A stretch of DNA of 64,000 bases from Oreohelix idahoensis (taxonomy: Eukaryota; Mollusca; Gastropoda; Stylommatophora; Oreohelicidae). Location of the stretch: positions 558,001-622,000 of the forward strand of contig JAMPIV010012167.1 in the NCBI GenBank assembly GCA_024509875.1, given 5' to 3'. Positions 1-10,892 of this stretch are shown here, piece after piece. The translations under genes were made by a program, and so were the position numbers. A model generated the notes under the pieces. The model was given only the letters and a program-made list of their open reading frames with translations. It was not told the origin of the DNA and searched no databases. Positions within the stretch are counted from its first letter, which is position 1. The number at the start of each line of letters is the position of its first letter.

Positions 1-26
1 TTGAAAACAAATATAAACATTCATTC

Positions 27-262
27 ATCATCATCTGGTGTTTTCTGCATCTTCTGACCCCATCTATATTGTTTTTATCATCACCTCATAGTCTTCAGGC
101 CCTGTCATTATTGTTTTGTTTTTTTTGGTTCCTCCCCTCATCTTTAGATCCTGTCTTTATTCTTTCTGTCCTCCCCTCATCATCGTCAGACCCTCTCTTA
201 ATTTTTTTCTCTCCTCATCTTCCACAACTTCAGACTCTGTTTTATTGTTCCTTCCCCCCAAT
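27..262. repeat. Degenerate minisatellite, CT-rich
   Basis: Four to five imperfect copies of a 40-57 bp unit built on CTCATCTTCAGACCCTGT followed by a T-rich stretch (TTTATTGTT) and a CTCCC run. The copies are diverged and differ in length. Short open frames here only reflect the low stop density of CT-rich DNA and are not considered coding. Confidence 0.55.
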
Positions 263-619
263 TATACCATTACAACATCAGTCCTGTTGTTGATGCTGTC
301 ACACACCAAACTGTTAGACTGTCCAGTAGCGTCCTCTTTGTTGCCATCAGGTTTACCTTTTTTTTTTAAAAATAAAGTGTTCTCAAAGCAAACCAGCAAA
401 AGTGAACTTTTTGAGATCTTTGCACACTGAACTATTTGTTATATCTTGATGCTTTATGTTAGCCAGCAGAAAGCTAGTGTGTTGAAAATGGAATGACAGT
501 AAAACATTATACCCAAATAAACAAAACTGTTCTAACAAAACTTGTGTTTGTATTTTTTAAAAATTGATTGTGCTATGCTGTTCCAACATTAGTTGTTATT
601 ATAGTTCTCTCTTTCTACC
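263..619. other. Unannotated, AT-rich
   Basis: No gene or element recognised. Plus-strand AATAAA-type hexamers near 370 and 515 could belong to the 3' end of a plus-strand transcript starting left of the window, but nothing else supports that. Confidence 0.3.
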
Positions 620-835
620 CGTCTTAATCTCTCAGTTAAATATTTCAACCTCCAAGTGGTGGTCCTGGAAACAGACTGCAGCCTGGCTGAGAGAGTAGAG
701 ATCGAAGAGGGAAGGCAAACCCAGTCCCAAAAAATGCTGTGCTGAAGTCGGGTGTGTTGGCTGAAATGTGCAAATATCACAGCTTCGCTGTAAACGGACA
801 CAACGCAACCAACGTCCTTTTTAGGACGAATGAAG
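620..835 (+). repeat. Interspersed repeat, family B, ends in (GAA)n
   Basis: This stretch matches the reverse complement of 26533-26790. Both share a core running through GTGGTGGTCCTGGAAACAG, then GGAAGGCAAAC and GCTGAAGTCGG, and both end in a GAA/A-rich tail. The oligo-GAA tail resembles the 3' ends of RTE-type elements in this window, so mobilisation by RTE machinery is an inference. No tRNA promoter boxes were recognised. Confidence 0.6.
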
Positions 836-869
836 AAGAAGAAAAAAAGAAATATTTTACATTCATAAA

Positions 870-962
870 TTCTCATACTCCAGCAGTGGTGGTTTAAGTA
901 GCTATTTGTGTTACATGATGAGGTTGCCAGCCTCATGTACAACCTCATACTATATCTACTCT
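870..962 (-). repeat. Interspersed repeat, family A, partial
   Basis: Contains ACATGATGAGGTTGCCAGCC and ACAACCTCATACTA, shared with the copies near 2140, 5912, 12263, 12690, 38865, 61145 and 62082. The class is unknown: no coding, no tRNA boxes and no clear terminal repeats. Confidence 0.5.
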
Positions 963-1284
963 GGTCTCTATGACCTTTGATCTTGTCTCTTTATGATATT
1001 TTCCAGCCCTTTATAGGTTGTATTTTGAAAGAATTTGTAATGTTTTCTATCCTCATATTGGTTGTAGAAATAGTTTTTATATGTAGTTTTCGTGTGTGTG
1101 TGTTTTTTTTTAAAATAAACATTTGTGGGAATGAAACAGCATTGTTTTCCTCATATTCATAGCAGTTTATGTTGAGTGTTGAAGATTTTGTGGTTTAAAA
1201 TTTTTCATGATGGGGTAACCAGCCGCACGCCCAACCCTCCTTACTCACTTTTTTTACGATATGCATGGTAGGTTAGTTACTATT

Positions 1285-1462
1285 TTATAGTCCTCCTGGA
1301 ATCTCCTGGGTAACAAGTAGAGATAAACCAAAAAACATGCATGGAGAAGAAAACTGGAGACAGTAATGAAAATGGTGAGAAAGACATGGGAAGAGCTTGA
1401 GCTGAGGCATGGTAGACCCATGCTTCTTGGGGAGGAGCTAAAGGGTATTGACTGACAGCACT
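1285..1462 (+). pseudogene. 3' end of RTE-type non-LTR element (family L), decayed
   Basis: Decayed copy of the C-terminal coding tail best preserved at 39030-39425. It shows the CTGGAATCTCCTGGG start, the GGAGAAGAAAACTGGAGACA core and the end GAGCTAAAGGGTATTGA. Several stops and frameshifts. Typical 5'-truncated retrotransposon remnant. Confidence 0.6.
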
Positions 1463-1592
1463 TCATTTAACTGCTAATGCAGTAAAACCCTGCTGAAATG
1501 CAATAACTGGGGCATCCAAAAAAATGATTCCAGCTAAATACAGACTCAGCTCATTATGGGCTGAGGATTTTCACCCTGTCAGTCCAAGCTAG

Positions 1593-1795
1593 AGGGAGCC
1601 ACGCTGGCGATCGGGTGATTCAGGTTCAAGCCCGGGCAAGGACGTTTGAATCAGTGTCGTCGACCGGGACTTGGACTGGATTAATTCAAGCCCTGGCAAA
1701 GAAATTTGAAAGAGTGTCGCCGACCAGGGACTGGCGGCTCCTGAGCCAACCCAGCTCTAATAGGTACCCTCCGAAGACGGCGTGAAAAAAAAAAA
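1593..1795 (+). mobile_element. tRNA-derived SINE with A-tail and TSD
   Basis: About 203 bp flanked by a perfect 10-bp target-site duplication (TCCAAGCTAG, 1583-1592 and 1796-1805). A good B-box (GGTTCAAGCCC) lies about 40 bp from the 5' end, and the element ends in an 11-base A tail. The A-box is less clear. The body contains a partly duplicated segment (CCGGGACTTGGACTGG and ACCAGGGACTGGCGG). The structure fits retroposition by a LINE; the family was not identified. Confidence 0.75.
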
Positions 1796-1805
1796 TCCAA
1801 GCTAG

Positions 1806-2135
1806 TGTTTGTGAGGAAAACAACTGGTTTGTCATCGCATAGTTTTAAACATAAAAGTACATTATTAGTAAATTGACTTGTTTTCTTTCCAGTGAACATT
1901 AGCACAAAAGGAGACACTTTGCATATTTTAAAATCTGACACCCAAAAAAAAAAAAATGCTCAAAAAAATTGTCAATATTTACTGAGAAAGCACATGAAAA
2001 AGCAGATTAGCTTTTATCAGACATGATTTACATTTCATGCTAAAATGGCTTTAAAAATTTGTGTTGCTTACAAAAGAAGAAAGGTAACCAATGGATAAGC
2101 ATGTTACATCTGAAGTATGGAGGTTGTACTTTAAA
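1806..2135. other. Unannotated AT-rich spacer
   Basis: No gene, repeat or motif recognised beyond short A runs. Confidence 0.4.
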
Positions 2136-2139
2136 ACTT

Positions 2140-2320
2140 GCAGTGTAATATGAGGTTGTGCATGGGACATGCCACCTCCTCATGTAAAACAAACTGCTAT
2201 AAAAACCACAGCTGCAAAAGCATGTGAATACTTGGTTCAGGCTTCCTGCACGGGAACCTGCTGCAGTGGTAGCCCCATGCTCTGTAAGGAGCAAATGGAG
2301 GACACAAACTTATGTAATGC
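2140..2320 (+). repeat. Interspersed repeat, family A
   Basis: Shares the segments TAATATGAGGTTGTGCATGG, CATGTAAAACAAA, TTGGTTCAGGCTTCCTGCA and GCAGTGGTAGCCCCATGCTC with other family A copies, most closely 62082-62310. Followed by a short (TA)n run at 2348-2365 that served as the mariner target. Confidence 0.6.
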
Positions 2321-2365
2321 CACTCAGGCAGTATGTGTGTATGTTTATATATATATATATATATA

Positions 2366-3704
2366 CGAGGGGCGTTCAGAAAGTAATGCACCACATCGTT
2401 TTTCTCAGGAGCTGTTTATTCAAAAAGCATGAAATTTATACACAATATACATGGATATGTCATGTAAACATCGGTATTATTCAACATAATCCCCATCAAC
2501 TTGTACGGCTTTATGCCAGCGCGAAACAAGTGCATGTATTCCTAGCCCGTGCCAGATTTTGTCTTGATCATGTAGCCATTTCTTCGCTGCATGAATCACT
2601 CCTTCATCATCTTCAAACCTTGTCCCACGGAGTGCATCTTTAAGTGGACCAAACAGATGAAAATCAGAGGGTGCCAAATCGGGACTATAGGGTGGATGGG
2701 GTAGTACAGTCCAACCCAATTTGGTGATTGCTTCCCGTGTTGCCAGACTTGTGTGAGGTCGCGCATTGTCGTGAAGGAGAAGCAGGTCTGCTAGTTTCTT
2801 GTGTGGCCGAACTCTGCGAAGACGTTGATTGAGTTTTTTCAATGTCTTAATGTAAGCTTGCGAATTGATTGTCTCTCTTCTTGGCATAACGTCCACAAGA
2901 ATCACACCTTCAATGTCCCAAAAGACAGTGATCATGACCTTTCCCGCTGAAGGAATTGTCTTGAATTTCTTTCTTCGTGGTGATTGCGGATGATGCCACT
3001 CCATTGACTGTTGTTTTGTCTTAGGTTCAAAATGATGTGCCCAGGTTTCGTCACCTGTAACGATCTTAGCCAAAAAGTTCTCTCCATCAGCATTGAAACG
3101 CTCCAACAATTCAGAAGAAACTGCTTTCCTTTGCAATCGGTGGTCATTTGTGAGACTTCGAGGAACCCATCTTGCGCAAACCTTAGAAAATCCGAGAGTT
3201 TTTATAACTGCATTTGCACTACCAATGCTGACTGACAGCTGTAAGGCCAATTGTTGAGTAGTGATTCGCCTATCAGTAAGAATAATGCCCTCAGCGCATT
3301 TCAACATTTCTGCGTTGGTGGCTGTGGCAGGACGTCCACAGCGCGGCCGATCAAGCAACTCTGTATCGCCACTTCCTGATTCTTTGATTCTCTGAACCCA
3401 GCGACTGACTGTACTCCTGTCGACTGCAAAACTTCCATACACATCACATAGACGCTTGTGAATATTCACAACAGTTTCCTTCTCTGCAACGAGAAATTCT
3501 ATCAAAATTCGCTGCTTATAACACAAGTTGTTAACACGCTCCATTTCAATGGTTTAGCGCAGCCGTATTATTTGGCCGGTTGCAGTGCAATTTGGTGCAC
3601 ACAATTGACACATGCCATATTTGAAGTGTGCAAAATTTCATGCTTCTATCTTCATTATTAGCTGAGAAAAACGATGTGGTGCATTACTTTCTGAACGCTC
3701 CTAG
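2366..3704 (-). mobile_element. Complete mariner transposon, copy 1
   Basis: A 1339-bp element bounded by about 40-bp terminal inverted repeats. The left begins CGAGGGGCGTTCAGAAAGTA and the right, read inward on the minus strand, CTAGGAGCGTTCAGAAAGTA. TA dinucleotides (2364-2365 and 3705-3706) flank it, the normal mariner target duplication. It carries one uninterrupted transposase gene on the minus strand. Length, repeats, TSD and intact ORF all fit a potentially active mariner. Confidence 0.93.
2477..3544 (-). CDS. Mariner transposase (DD34D)
   Basis: Cut-and-paste transposase that binds the flanking inverted repeats and excises or inserts the element at TA sites in the nucleus. The 355-residue protein is the usual mariner length. 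An N-terminal helix-turn-helix region (about 10-65) contains RRLC-like HKRLCDVYG and DRSTVSRWV. The linker motif WVPRSL is at 126-131. Catalytic residues are D165 in TGDETW, D259 in HDNARPH and D294 in YSPDLAPSDFHLF, with 34 residues between the last two. The C-terminus ends GDYVE, as in relatives. The start MERVNN is shared with copy 2 at 7006. No stop or frameshift is seen, unlike copy 2. A SETMAR-like host fusion is not indicated. Confidence 0.93.
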   Translation of the reverse strand: MERVNNLCYKQRILIEFLVAEKETVVNIHKRLCDVYGSFAVDRSTVSRWVQRIKESGSGDTELLDRPRCGRPATATNAEMLKCAEGIILTDRRITTQQLALQLSVSIGSANAVIKTLGFSKVCARWVPRSLTNDHRLQRKAVSSELLERFNADGENFLAKIVTGDETWAHHFEPKTKQQSMEWHHPQSPRRKKFKTIPSAGKVMITVFWDIEGVILVDVMPRRETINSQAYIKTLKKLNQRLRRVRPHKKLADLLLLHDNARPHTSLATREAITKLGWTVLPHPPYSPDLAPSDFHLFGPLKDALRGTRFEDDEGVIHAAKKWLHDQDKIWHGLGIHALVSRWHKAVQVDGDYVE

Positions 3705-3713
3705 TATATATTA

Positions 3714-4304
3714 CTGCACAAAAGTTAAGGGCCGCCATTCAGTTTAGACAAGGTTTATATAATTGATTGGCAAACTGTAAAGACAAGTGAAAATGTCATT
3801 AAAACTGAGCTCAGAGAAATGTGTATACATTCCTGTGTGCAGTAGGTTAATTTATTTTAAATGTAAAAAAACTGGGTCACTTTAACCCGCACGTGAAAAT
3901 TGCCACTGTTGCTGCAAAAACTCATGGTTTTTGCAATACGCCCCACTAGTTCAAAAGGTGAAAAAGTGAGTTGAATTTGAATGCACGTGGAAAATGATCA
4001 TCGGTAAAGAGTGTTCACCGTTGGTATGCAATAAATCAATATGACAAGTGGTCGAAATGATCACTGCATTAGCCATGCCACCAAGGAGAAGTCTCAGCAC
4101 TGTAGACCGTGGTCGAGCCATGGCATGGATTCAGGATGGTCAATCTGTTCGTCATGTTGCAAGATGTTTAGCAGTGTCCCACTCTACCATTCAGAGACTT
4201 CTTGAGAGATTTCAAGCTACCGGACATTTGGAAAATCGACCCTGCTCAGGAAGAATTATATAAACCTTGTCTAAACTGAATGGCAGCCCTTAACTTTTGT
4301 CCAG
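3714..4304 (+). mobile_element. Tc1-like deletion derivative (MITE)
   Basis: A 591-bp element with TIRs of about 50 bp (left CTGCACAAAAGTTAAGGGCC, right inward CTGGACAAAAGTTAAGGGCT) and TA duplications (3712-3713, 4305-4306). It sits only 9 bp from the right end of mariner copy 1. The DDE catalytic region is missing and only the DNA-binding N-terminus of a transposase remains. Mobilisation in trans by a full-length relative is inferred. Confidence 0.88.
4048..4263 (+). pseudogene. Tc1-like transposase, N-terminal HTH fragment
   Basis: A 71-codon open frame whose residues 12-68 match the paired-like DNA-binding region of Tc1 transposases: LSTVDRGRAMAWIQDG, then VARCLAVSHSTIQRLLERF, then ENRPCSGR, where the GRPR-type hook would start. 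It stops at once inside the right inverted repeat. No catalytic D, D or E is present. As a bare DNA-binding domain it could compete for TIR binding, but that is speculation. It is most likely a relic of internal deletion. Confidence 0.8.
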
Positions 4305-4306
4305 TA

Positions 4307-5023
4307 GTATATATACCCAGTGGTGAAGTTACACAGTCCTAACAAAAATTAATCTTGTAGACATGGTGTTTTTCGTTTTAAGAAGATGCTGACACTGGAA
4401 AAAGAAATATATAAATGGTCTTTAAGAAAATAAACTAGATTAACAGGCACAATAAAAGCCATTAAAATAGCAAAGAATCCAAAATGGTCACCGCAACCGC
4501 TGCGCTATAAAGATTATGAAGTGCTGGCCTATATATCATATTCAACAAGATCTACAATCAGTCCAATGTTTACCATGCCCACAGTCCAAAATAACTCAGA
4601 TTTAGTTGACATGATCACTTGGTAAGAACACAAATTATACGAGCTATAATATTTGTCCCTGATAATCCTAACATAGATGGATAGGAAATAAAAGCCACGA
4701 ATGAAACAAGATATACTTAGTGCATAATACATTAAAAGCACGTAATGAAAATAAATATGATGAAAAACACAGAAGTAGATCAGGAAAAAACAGAATGAGA
4801 TTTTTTGCATCCGAACATTTAAGGGCTCAAAATAAAGAAGTAGATGTAATCAACACTGTTGATTCTGGTCAACCAAGATCAATAGGACAACCAAGTTCTC
4901 AGTGGCTGTATTCTCATGTGAAATTTCCTAAGGATTATTTACTGGCCACTTGCATGTTAGGTTACTCTTAATAAACTTAATGTTGACGGATCTTGATCAT
5001 GCACATTCTCCACACACAGCCTT
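4307..5023. other. Unannotated AT-rich spacer
   Basis: Nothing recognised on either strand. Open frames here are short and of low-complexity composition. Confidence 0.4.
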
Positions 5024-5027
5024 TTAA

Positions 5028-5877
5028 CTCTTTCACATGGCTGTAGCCCGTATACCAGCGATCCTGATTTTTACCCCAAATGTGCCTGTCGTCGTTACAT
5101 CGGCGATCGGGGGGTGTCTCTAAAAGCAAATGAAAAATAATGGTTGCTCCCCGTATATTTCTGTAAAATGAATACCCCCCATTAGAAACTTGGATTGCAC
5201 TTCCATTACACAAGGTTTGAAGCTGATAGATGCCGCTGGCTATTTTTTGTGAAGGTTTTCATACGAATTGTGTAAGATGGAAATTTTTGACGAAGACGAT
5301 GTTGAATGTCGGGTAGTGAGGACTCATGGACTTCTATTTTGAATGGAAATGAGCGAGAATTGGAAAGCAGCGATGATAGTAGTGGTGAACAGAATGAACA
5401 AGATTTGGACGAAGACAACGATGTTGAAACTGGAGTGTAGTGTTACATAATGTGACATTTGTGGTGGCAAAGACGTGTAGATTGAAAATTTTAGTTTTTT
5501 GGATTATGTGTGTTTTTCTTCAAATTATTGGATTACTATGCACCATTGATGCTGTAGGCTACCCAAAACAATGAGTTTATAGGCAAAATTAATGACACAG
5601 ACAAGAATAAATCAAGGTAAACATGAAAATGTTCAATTTTTTCTTTATTTTCTCAAATTTCTCATTTTGTAAATTGCAAATTTCATATTTTAAAACAAAA
5701 ACGTCATTGTTAAGATCATTCAATTTCCTTCGAGACAATGTATGGTTTTGTCAATCTATGTGTCCAAATAAGAAAGTTATTGAGACATTTTCTACAACTA
5801 CCTGATTTTGTTGCCATGTCCCTCCGGAGGGAGATTTCAAAGGGGTAAACAGTGCAAGGAACTGGCATGCAAAAGGG
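5028..5877 (+). mobile_element. piggyBac-like remnant or MITE (tentative)
   Basis: Flanked by TTAA at 5024-5027 and 5878-5881, the piggyBac target. Imperfect inverted termini: CTCTTTCACATGGCTGTAG on the left and, inward on the minus strand, CCCTTTTGCATGCCAGTTC on the right. Around 5280-5440 the plus strand has fragments rich in acidic and Ser residues (ESSDDSSGEQ, DLDEDND), resembling the acidic N-terminus of piggyBac transposases, but broken by stops. No DDD core is visible. An 850-bp internally deleted element is the best reading; chance TTAA flanks cannot be excluded. Confidence 0.45.
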
Positions 5878-5911
5878 TTAATGTCCAAAAAGTTTTAAAA
5901 CGTCAGGCAGC

Positions 5912-6010
5912 TAATATGAGGTTGTGCATGGGACCTGCCACCTCCTCGTGTAAAACAAATTGCCGAAACACTTGTCGGACGGGGGGACTCCTTCTGATGA
6001 TCAGATTGCT
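5912..6010 (+). repeat. Interspersed repeat, family A, partial
   Basis: The start TAATATGAGGTTGTGCATGG is nearly identical to that at 2148, followed by CCACCTCCTCGTGTAAAACA. Similarity ends after about 60-100 bp. Confidence 0.5.
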
Positions 6011-6845
6011 TCCTGTTGTATCGCTCTGTAAAGAGTTTCCTATCATCAAAGCTGCAAAAGCACTCAACATCCTCGAGCACTTTCACCTATGTCAGGCACA
6101 GATTCTTCTTCTTCCTCATTCGCCTTCAGACTTCCACATTTATGACTCTAATAAAGGCAGTAGTCAACTCAAGGTTCCCGACATCTCCAGTTTTTCGTTG
6201 ACAGAAGTGGGTTGTTGCCATATGCTACTCCGTTGCGGAGATAGGTGACCACCAGTAGCTTTGGGTGGACCCCGTCAAGGCAAGGGTCTGGCACTCTTCC
6301 CACCTGGCGGGTCGAGCACCATCTCGTTGAGTCATATTTGTATCTTTCATCTCAAGGTGGTTTGCGTTGCACTATGTTGTGCGCCTTGCAGCCCAGTGCA
6401 TCCATCTTCAGCATGCATTTGTTCCGGACTGCTTCCCTAGCCTCTGGTTTTCCGTGACCTTCCTGCAAGAGGCACAGGATGTCAACTACTGCATCCAGTG
6501 CCCTCTTTCCTGGAGCACTTAGTTCCAGATATAGCCTATCATGTTGACACTCTACCAGTTGGTCTCTACCCCAGATGTTGCTTCTTCATCCTTTACCTTG
6601 TGGATTCCCTGGCAGATCTTATCTAGTAAAACTGCACACTGCTTTTGTGTAAAGTATGTTGTTTCAGTTTCTCGTCATACCCTTTCTGTGAATATATGAT
6701 GTCTTCTGTCATGGGTTGATATTGCTAATGATATCCGGACTTCTTGTGTAGACATTTCTAAACAACAGCGAATGAGAAGAAGCTAATGATATCTGGCCAT
6801 AGGAATCAGTTAAGTTTTTTCATGAAGTTATAAATAAAAGCTTGC
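6011..6845. other. Possible old (GAA)-tailed repeat, otherwise unannotated
   Basis: On the minus strand the sequence from about 6560 down to 6100 is less AT-rich than its surroundings and ends in a GAAGAAGAAG run near 6105, like the tails of RTE-mobilised repeats in this window. No second copy and no protein similarity were recognised. The remainder holds nothing identified. Confidence 0.25.
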
Positions 6846-7005
6846 TACGAGGGGCGTTCAGAAAGTAATGCATCACATCGTTTTTCTCAGCTAATAATGA
6901 AGATAGAAGCATGAAATTTTGCACACTTCAAATATGGCGTGCCAATTGTGTGCACCAAATTGCATTGCAACCGGCCAAATAATACGGCTGCCCTAAACCG
7001 TTGAA

Positions 7006-8068
7006 ATGGAGCGTGTTAGCAACTTGCGTTATAAACAGCGAATTGTGATAGAATTTCTCGTTGCAGAGAAGGAAACTGTTGTGAACATTCACAAGCGTCT
7101 ATGTGATGTGTATGGAAGTTTTGCAGTCGATAGGAGTACAGTCAGTCGCTGGGTCAGAGAATCAAAGAATCAGGAAGTGGAGATACAGAGCTGCTTGATC
7201 AGCCGCGCTGTGGACGTCCTGACACAGCCACCAAAGCAGAAATGTTGAAATGCGCTGAGGGCATTATTCTTACTGATAGGCGAACCACTACTCAACAATT
7301 GGCCTTACAGCTGTCAGTCAGCATTGGTATTGCAAATGCAGTTATAAAAACTCTCGGATTTTCTAAGGTTTGCGCAAGATGGGTTCCTCGAAGTCTCACA
7401 AATGACCACCGATTGCAAAGGAAAGCAATTTCTTCTGAATTGTTGGAGCGTTTCAATGCTGATGGAGAGAACTTTTTGGCTAAGATCTTTACAGGTGACA
7501 AAACCTGGGCACATCATTTTGAACCTGAGACAAAAAGACAGTGGAGTGGCATCATCCACAATCACCATGAAGAAAGAAATTCAAGACAATTTCTTCAGCT
7601 GGAAAGGTCATGATCCCTGTCTTTTGGGACATTGAAGGTGTGATTCTTGTGGACGTTATGCCAAGAGGAGAGACAATCAATTCGCAAGCTTACATTAAGA
7701 CATTGAAAAAAAACTCAATCAATGTTTTCGCAGAGTTCAGCCGCACAAGAATCCAGCAGACCTGCTTCGCCTTCACGACAATGCGCGACCTCACACGTCT
7801 GGCAACACGGGAAGCAATCACCAAATTGGGTTGGACTGTACTACCCCATCCACCCTATAGTCCCGATTTGGCACCCTCTGATTTTCATCTATTTGGTCCA
7901 CTTAAAGATGCACTCCGTGGGACAAGGTTTGAAGATGATGAAGGAGTGATTCATGCAGCGAAGAAATGGCTACATGATCAAGACAAAATCTGGTACGGGC
8001 TAGGAATACATGCACTTGTTTCGCACTGGCATAAAGCCGTACAAGTTGATGGGGATTATGTTGAATAA
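7006..8068 (+). pseudogene. Mariner transposase pseudogene
   Basis: Nearly the same protein as copy 1 (start MERVSNL, end GDYVE) but in three overlapping frames: 7006-7248, 7242-7613 and 7610-8068. Breaks lie after the first HTH (near 7160-7245) and before the central domain (near 7600). Further small shifts near 7710-7790 disturb the region around the second catalytic Asp (DNARPH becomes out of frame). TGDETW is changed to TGDKTW. HPPYSPDLAPSDFHLF is intact. It is not expected to encode an active enzyme. Confidence 0.9.
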
Positions 8069-8152
8069 TACCGATGTTTACATGACATATCCATGTATAT
8101 TGTTTATAAATTTCATGCTTTTTGGATAAACAGCTCCTGAGAAAAACGATGT

Positions 8153-10228
8153 TGTCGTGGAACATTCTAAATCCACATAAATAAATCATAATTAAATGTA
8201 AAGCCAAACGGATAGATAATTACATAGGAAGAAGACTGGTATAGGACTGTGCTTTCCTAAGGCGTACACTGCATTGCATTGAGACATGAATGTCGAAACG
8301 CGTTCTGCATATTAATTTGCTACGCTATGGCTTGAAATCAAACTGACAGTCTAGGCTAAAAATAAACTATGCATTTCTTGGAACACACGAACGAATGCGT
8401 ATGACCGGCCAGATTTTTTTAATAAACAGTGGAAAAGTTAAATATTAACATGAGTTTAGGTTGAAATCATGTCTCTCCACTGACAGAGTAGACCATTTAA
8501 ACTTATATAGTTAGATGCAGTAGAATTTGCTGATAACGAATATAGTAAGTGTTGCACCATTAGTTAAAGAATAAACAACTTATAGCCAAAATAAAGTAGT
8601 GGTGTCGTATTGACAACACTTGGTCATGGTTGCTCCATTTGGCATGGTAGATAAGACTTTTAAAATGAATGGAGGCCACACTGTTAGAATCGATTTGATT
8701 GGTTACCATTTTATGAAAGACTAACTACGATTAGTCGAGAAAAAGTACTAGTGGGTTGCTAATAGAGACACGATAGGAAAGCTGCTTTTAATTTCAAATC
8801 CTTATTGGTTAGAACTCCCGATATTGGCAAAAAGAGCGTCAGTTCACTGCCACATTCAAATATTTCTTCATTGGAGAAACTTATGCGTTGAAAGCCAGTG
8901 CAATTATTCTTTGAAAGCCTGGAACGACAGCAGATCGAGAGTGTGCCATATTGGTCTTGCTATTCAACGTAATTTGTTCTCAGATTTCTTAATTGTGGTA
9001 AGCTGCAGATTTTGAATATATATATTTATGAAAATTGAATGTACATTGATGATTTGTGTCTTTGTGTGTGTGGTTCAGTAGCGAAAAAGCCTAGAAAATT
9101 GCTCCAACCTGCACAGAACTTATAGCAGAGGAAGTTAAATGCCTAGGCTTATACATGGAATTGCAAGGTAGTGTGATACCTGTATTATTGTATGGAAGAA
9201 CATAATACTGGAAGTGCAGAGGCGTTGTACACATTAGGGACAGGAAAACTGGTGAAAGCTGTGTCATGAGAAGATATTTGTGGGCCTACCGCGCTGAACA
9301 TTGTCTGTCCTGTATTGTCGTAAAAAATATGAAATATAACCTAGCTTAGTTCTGAAGGGGCATGACCACCTTATTGTTTCAGGGACAGTGGTCCTCAAAC
9401 TGTTAGAGCAGCACCTGGTCAGATTATCGTACAATCCGGAGGCAGAGAATATATGCCTGGGACAAGAGAACGACCAGAGTGATGAAATCCAGAGTATGCT
9501 GACCTTACGAGCATAAGAGTCTGTTCCTGTCAGCCATCTCAAAGTTAAGAGGTGTAAACAGTGACGCTCAGTCTTATGACCCCTCTTAGAATTGAAAATC
9601 AAAGAACATAAAGCCAGAGAGACACGACAGTGTTTCCTTGATAGGAAAGTGAAAGTGTAGACCTTATTTCCATCAAAGACAGACTAGAAATGTGATGAGG
9701 AGCAACAACCACATAGCTTGAACATCCAGTATTTCCGCAAAGACTACAACACACACAGCGATTACATGACACAGTTGTTAATTTTAACATACCCTTTGTA
9801 TAATGTGTAAATATTTCATATAATTATAGTGATTGGGATTCCTGATTCCTTTGACATTGGATCAGGATATCTTTTTATAAATACATAATACATAAATTTG
9901 AAAAGTTAACACTCGACTTACTTAAGGTCCCTCTTAAAGTTGTTGAGGTTTGTGAGAGGTTTGGTGTTATAAGTGTTGTGGGTCTTACCATAGGTGTTTA
10001 GCTGGCTGTTAATTATTGTGTACTCTCATTACATCACTATCATACCCTAGACATAACACGCAGTCATTATACAAATCCAGAATAAGTCTGACTGAGGTTG
10101 ACATATGTGGTAGCAAAGAAGGCTATGTAATAAATCACAATATTAAATAGATACATAGACCTTCACAGCTGATCTCAGTCAGTACACTAAGTCCCCTATA
10201 AAGATATATATTATCCCCATTCACCACA
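8153..10228. mobile_element. 2076-bp TG...CA insertion, solo-LTR candidate
   Basis: Inserted inside the right TIR of mariner copy 2. It begins TGTCGTGG and ends CACCACA (short imperfect inverted ends), and is flanked by a perfect 5-bp duplication GATGT (8148-8152, 10229-10233). These are the hallmarks of an LTR integrase product. No gag or pol coding was found and the two ends are not direct repeats, so a solo LTR left by LTR-LTR recombination is the best reading. The LTR would be long, and matches none of the LTRs of elements A, B or C in this window. No coding sequence is recognised within it. Confidence 0.65.
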
Positions 10229-10262
10229 GATGTGGTGCATTACTTTCTGAACGCCCCTCGTA

Positions 10263-10892
10263 TTATCATACCGAGTCTCCGTGTTGCTTTCCTAGTTTGT
10301 GGTCCAAACAGCAAGATTGATTTAACAAACTTTAATTGGCCTTTAGTGTTAACTCTTTAGATCTCTAAATGCTTCTGACCATGCTTGCGTTTGAAAATAC
10401 TAAGAAGTGAGGTAGCAATATTTTCAACCAGCGAACAAAACAATCACCTGAAATGGGGAAATGAAGCAACTCTCTTGAAATGTGCTAGGTCACAGTTTGT
10501 TTCCATGAATCAATAATTATTTCAAACATGACATTTGAAATGTCCATAATCTTTGAAAATTATGTATACATTTTATTATATATACCGGTAATATAATATA
10601 AACTAAGCCATTTTTGAAAAACACCTGCCACTAATACCTCATATTTATTATCACATACTGTACATGCTAAACCTTGTTAACATACAGACGTATATCTTGA
10701 TACTAACATTCTATCTCATCTTTTCTTGCATAGGCCTTTATGAACACCTTTTCATGAAAGCCAACAAGCTATCAAATCACTGAAATTAATATAATAACCT
10801 AAACTGTTCATTAATGAGGAATCCAAATGCCTTTAATCACTTGTTTCTACAATGATTACCACTTGAAGTAAATATAATTTGAAAAAATTGCA
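10263..10892 (-). other. 3' UTR / downstream flank of ANKRD49-like gene
   Basis: Non-coding on the minus strand after the stop of the terminal exon. AATAAA hexamers on the minus strand lie near 10644 and 10572 (TTTATT on plus), possible poly(A) signals. Otherwise nothing seen. Confidence 0.4.

Larger units (their letters stand above)
6848..10260 (+). mobile_element. Mariner copy 2, split by a nested insertion
   Basis: Same family as 2366-3704. The left TIR starts CGAGGGGCGTTCAGAAAGTA at 6848 with TA before it. The right TIR is in two pieces: its inner part ends at GATGT (8148-8152) and its outer part resumes at 10229 and ends GAACGCCCCTCG at 10260, followed by TA. Removing 8153-10228 plus one GATGT gives a normal mariner of about 1.33 kb. 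The coding region is on the plus strand and frameshifted. Confidence 0.88.
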
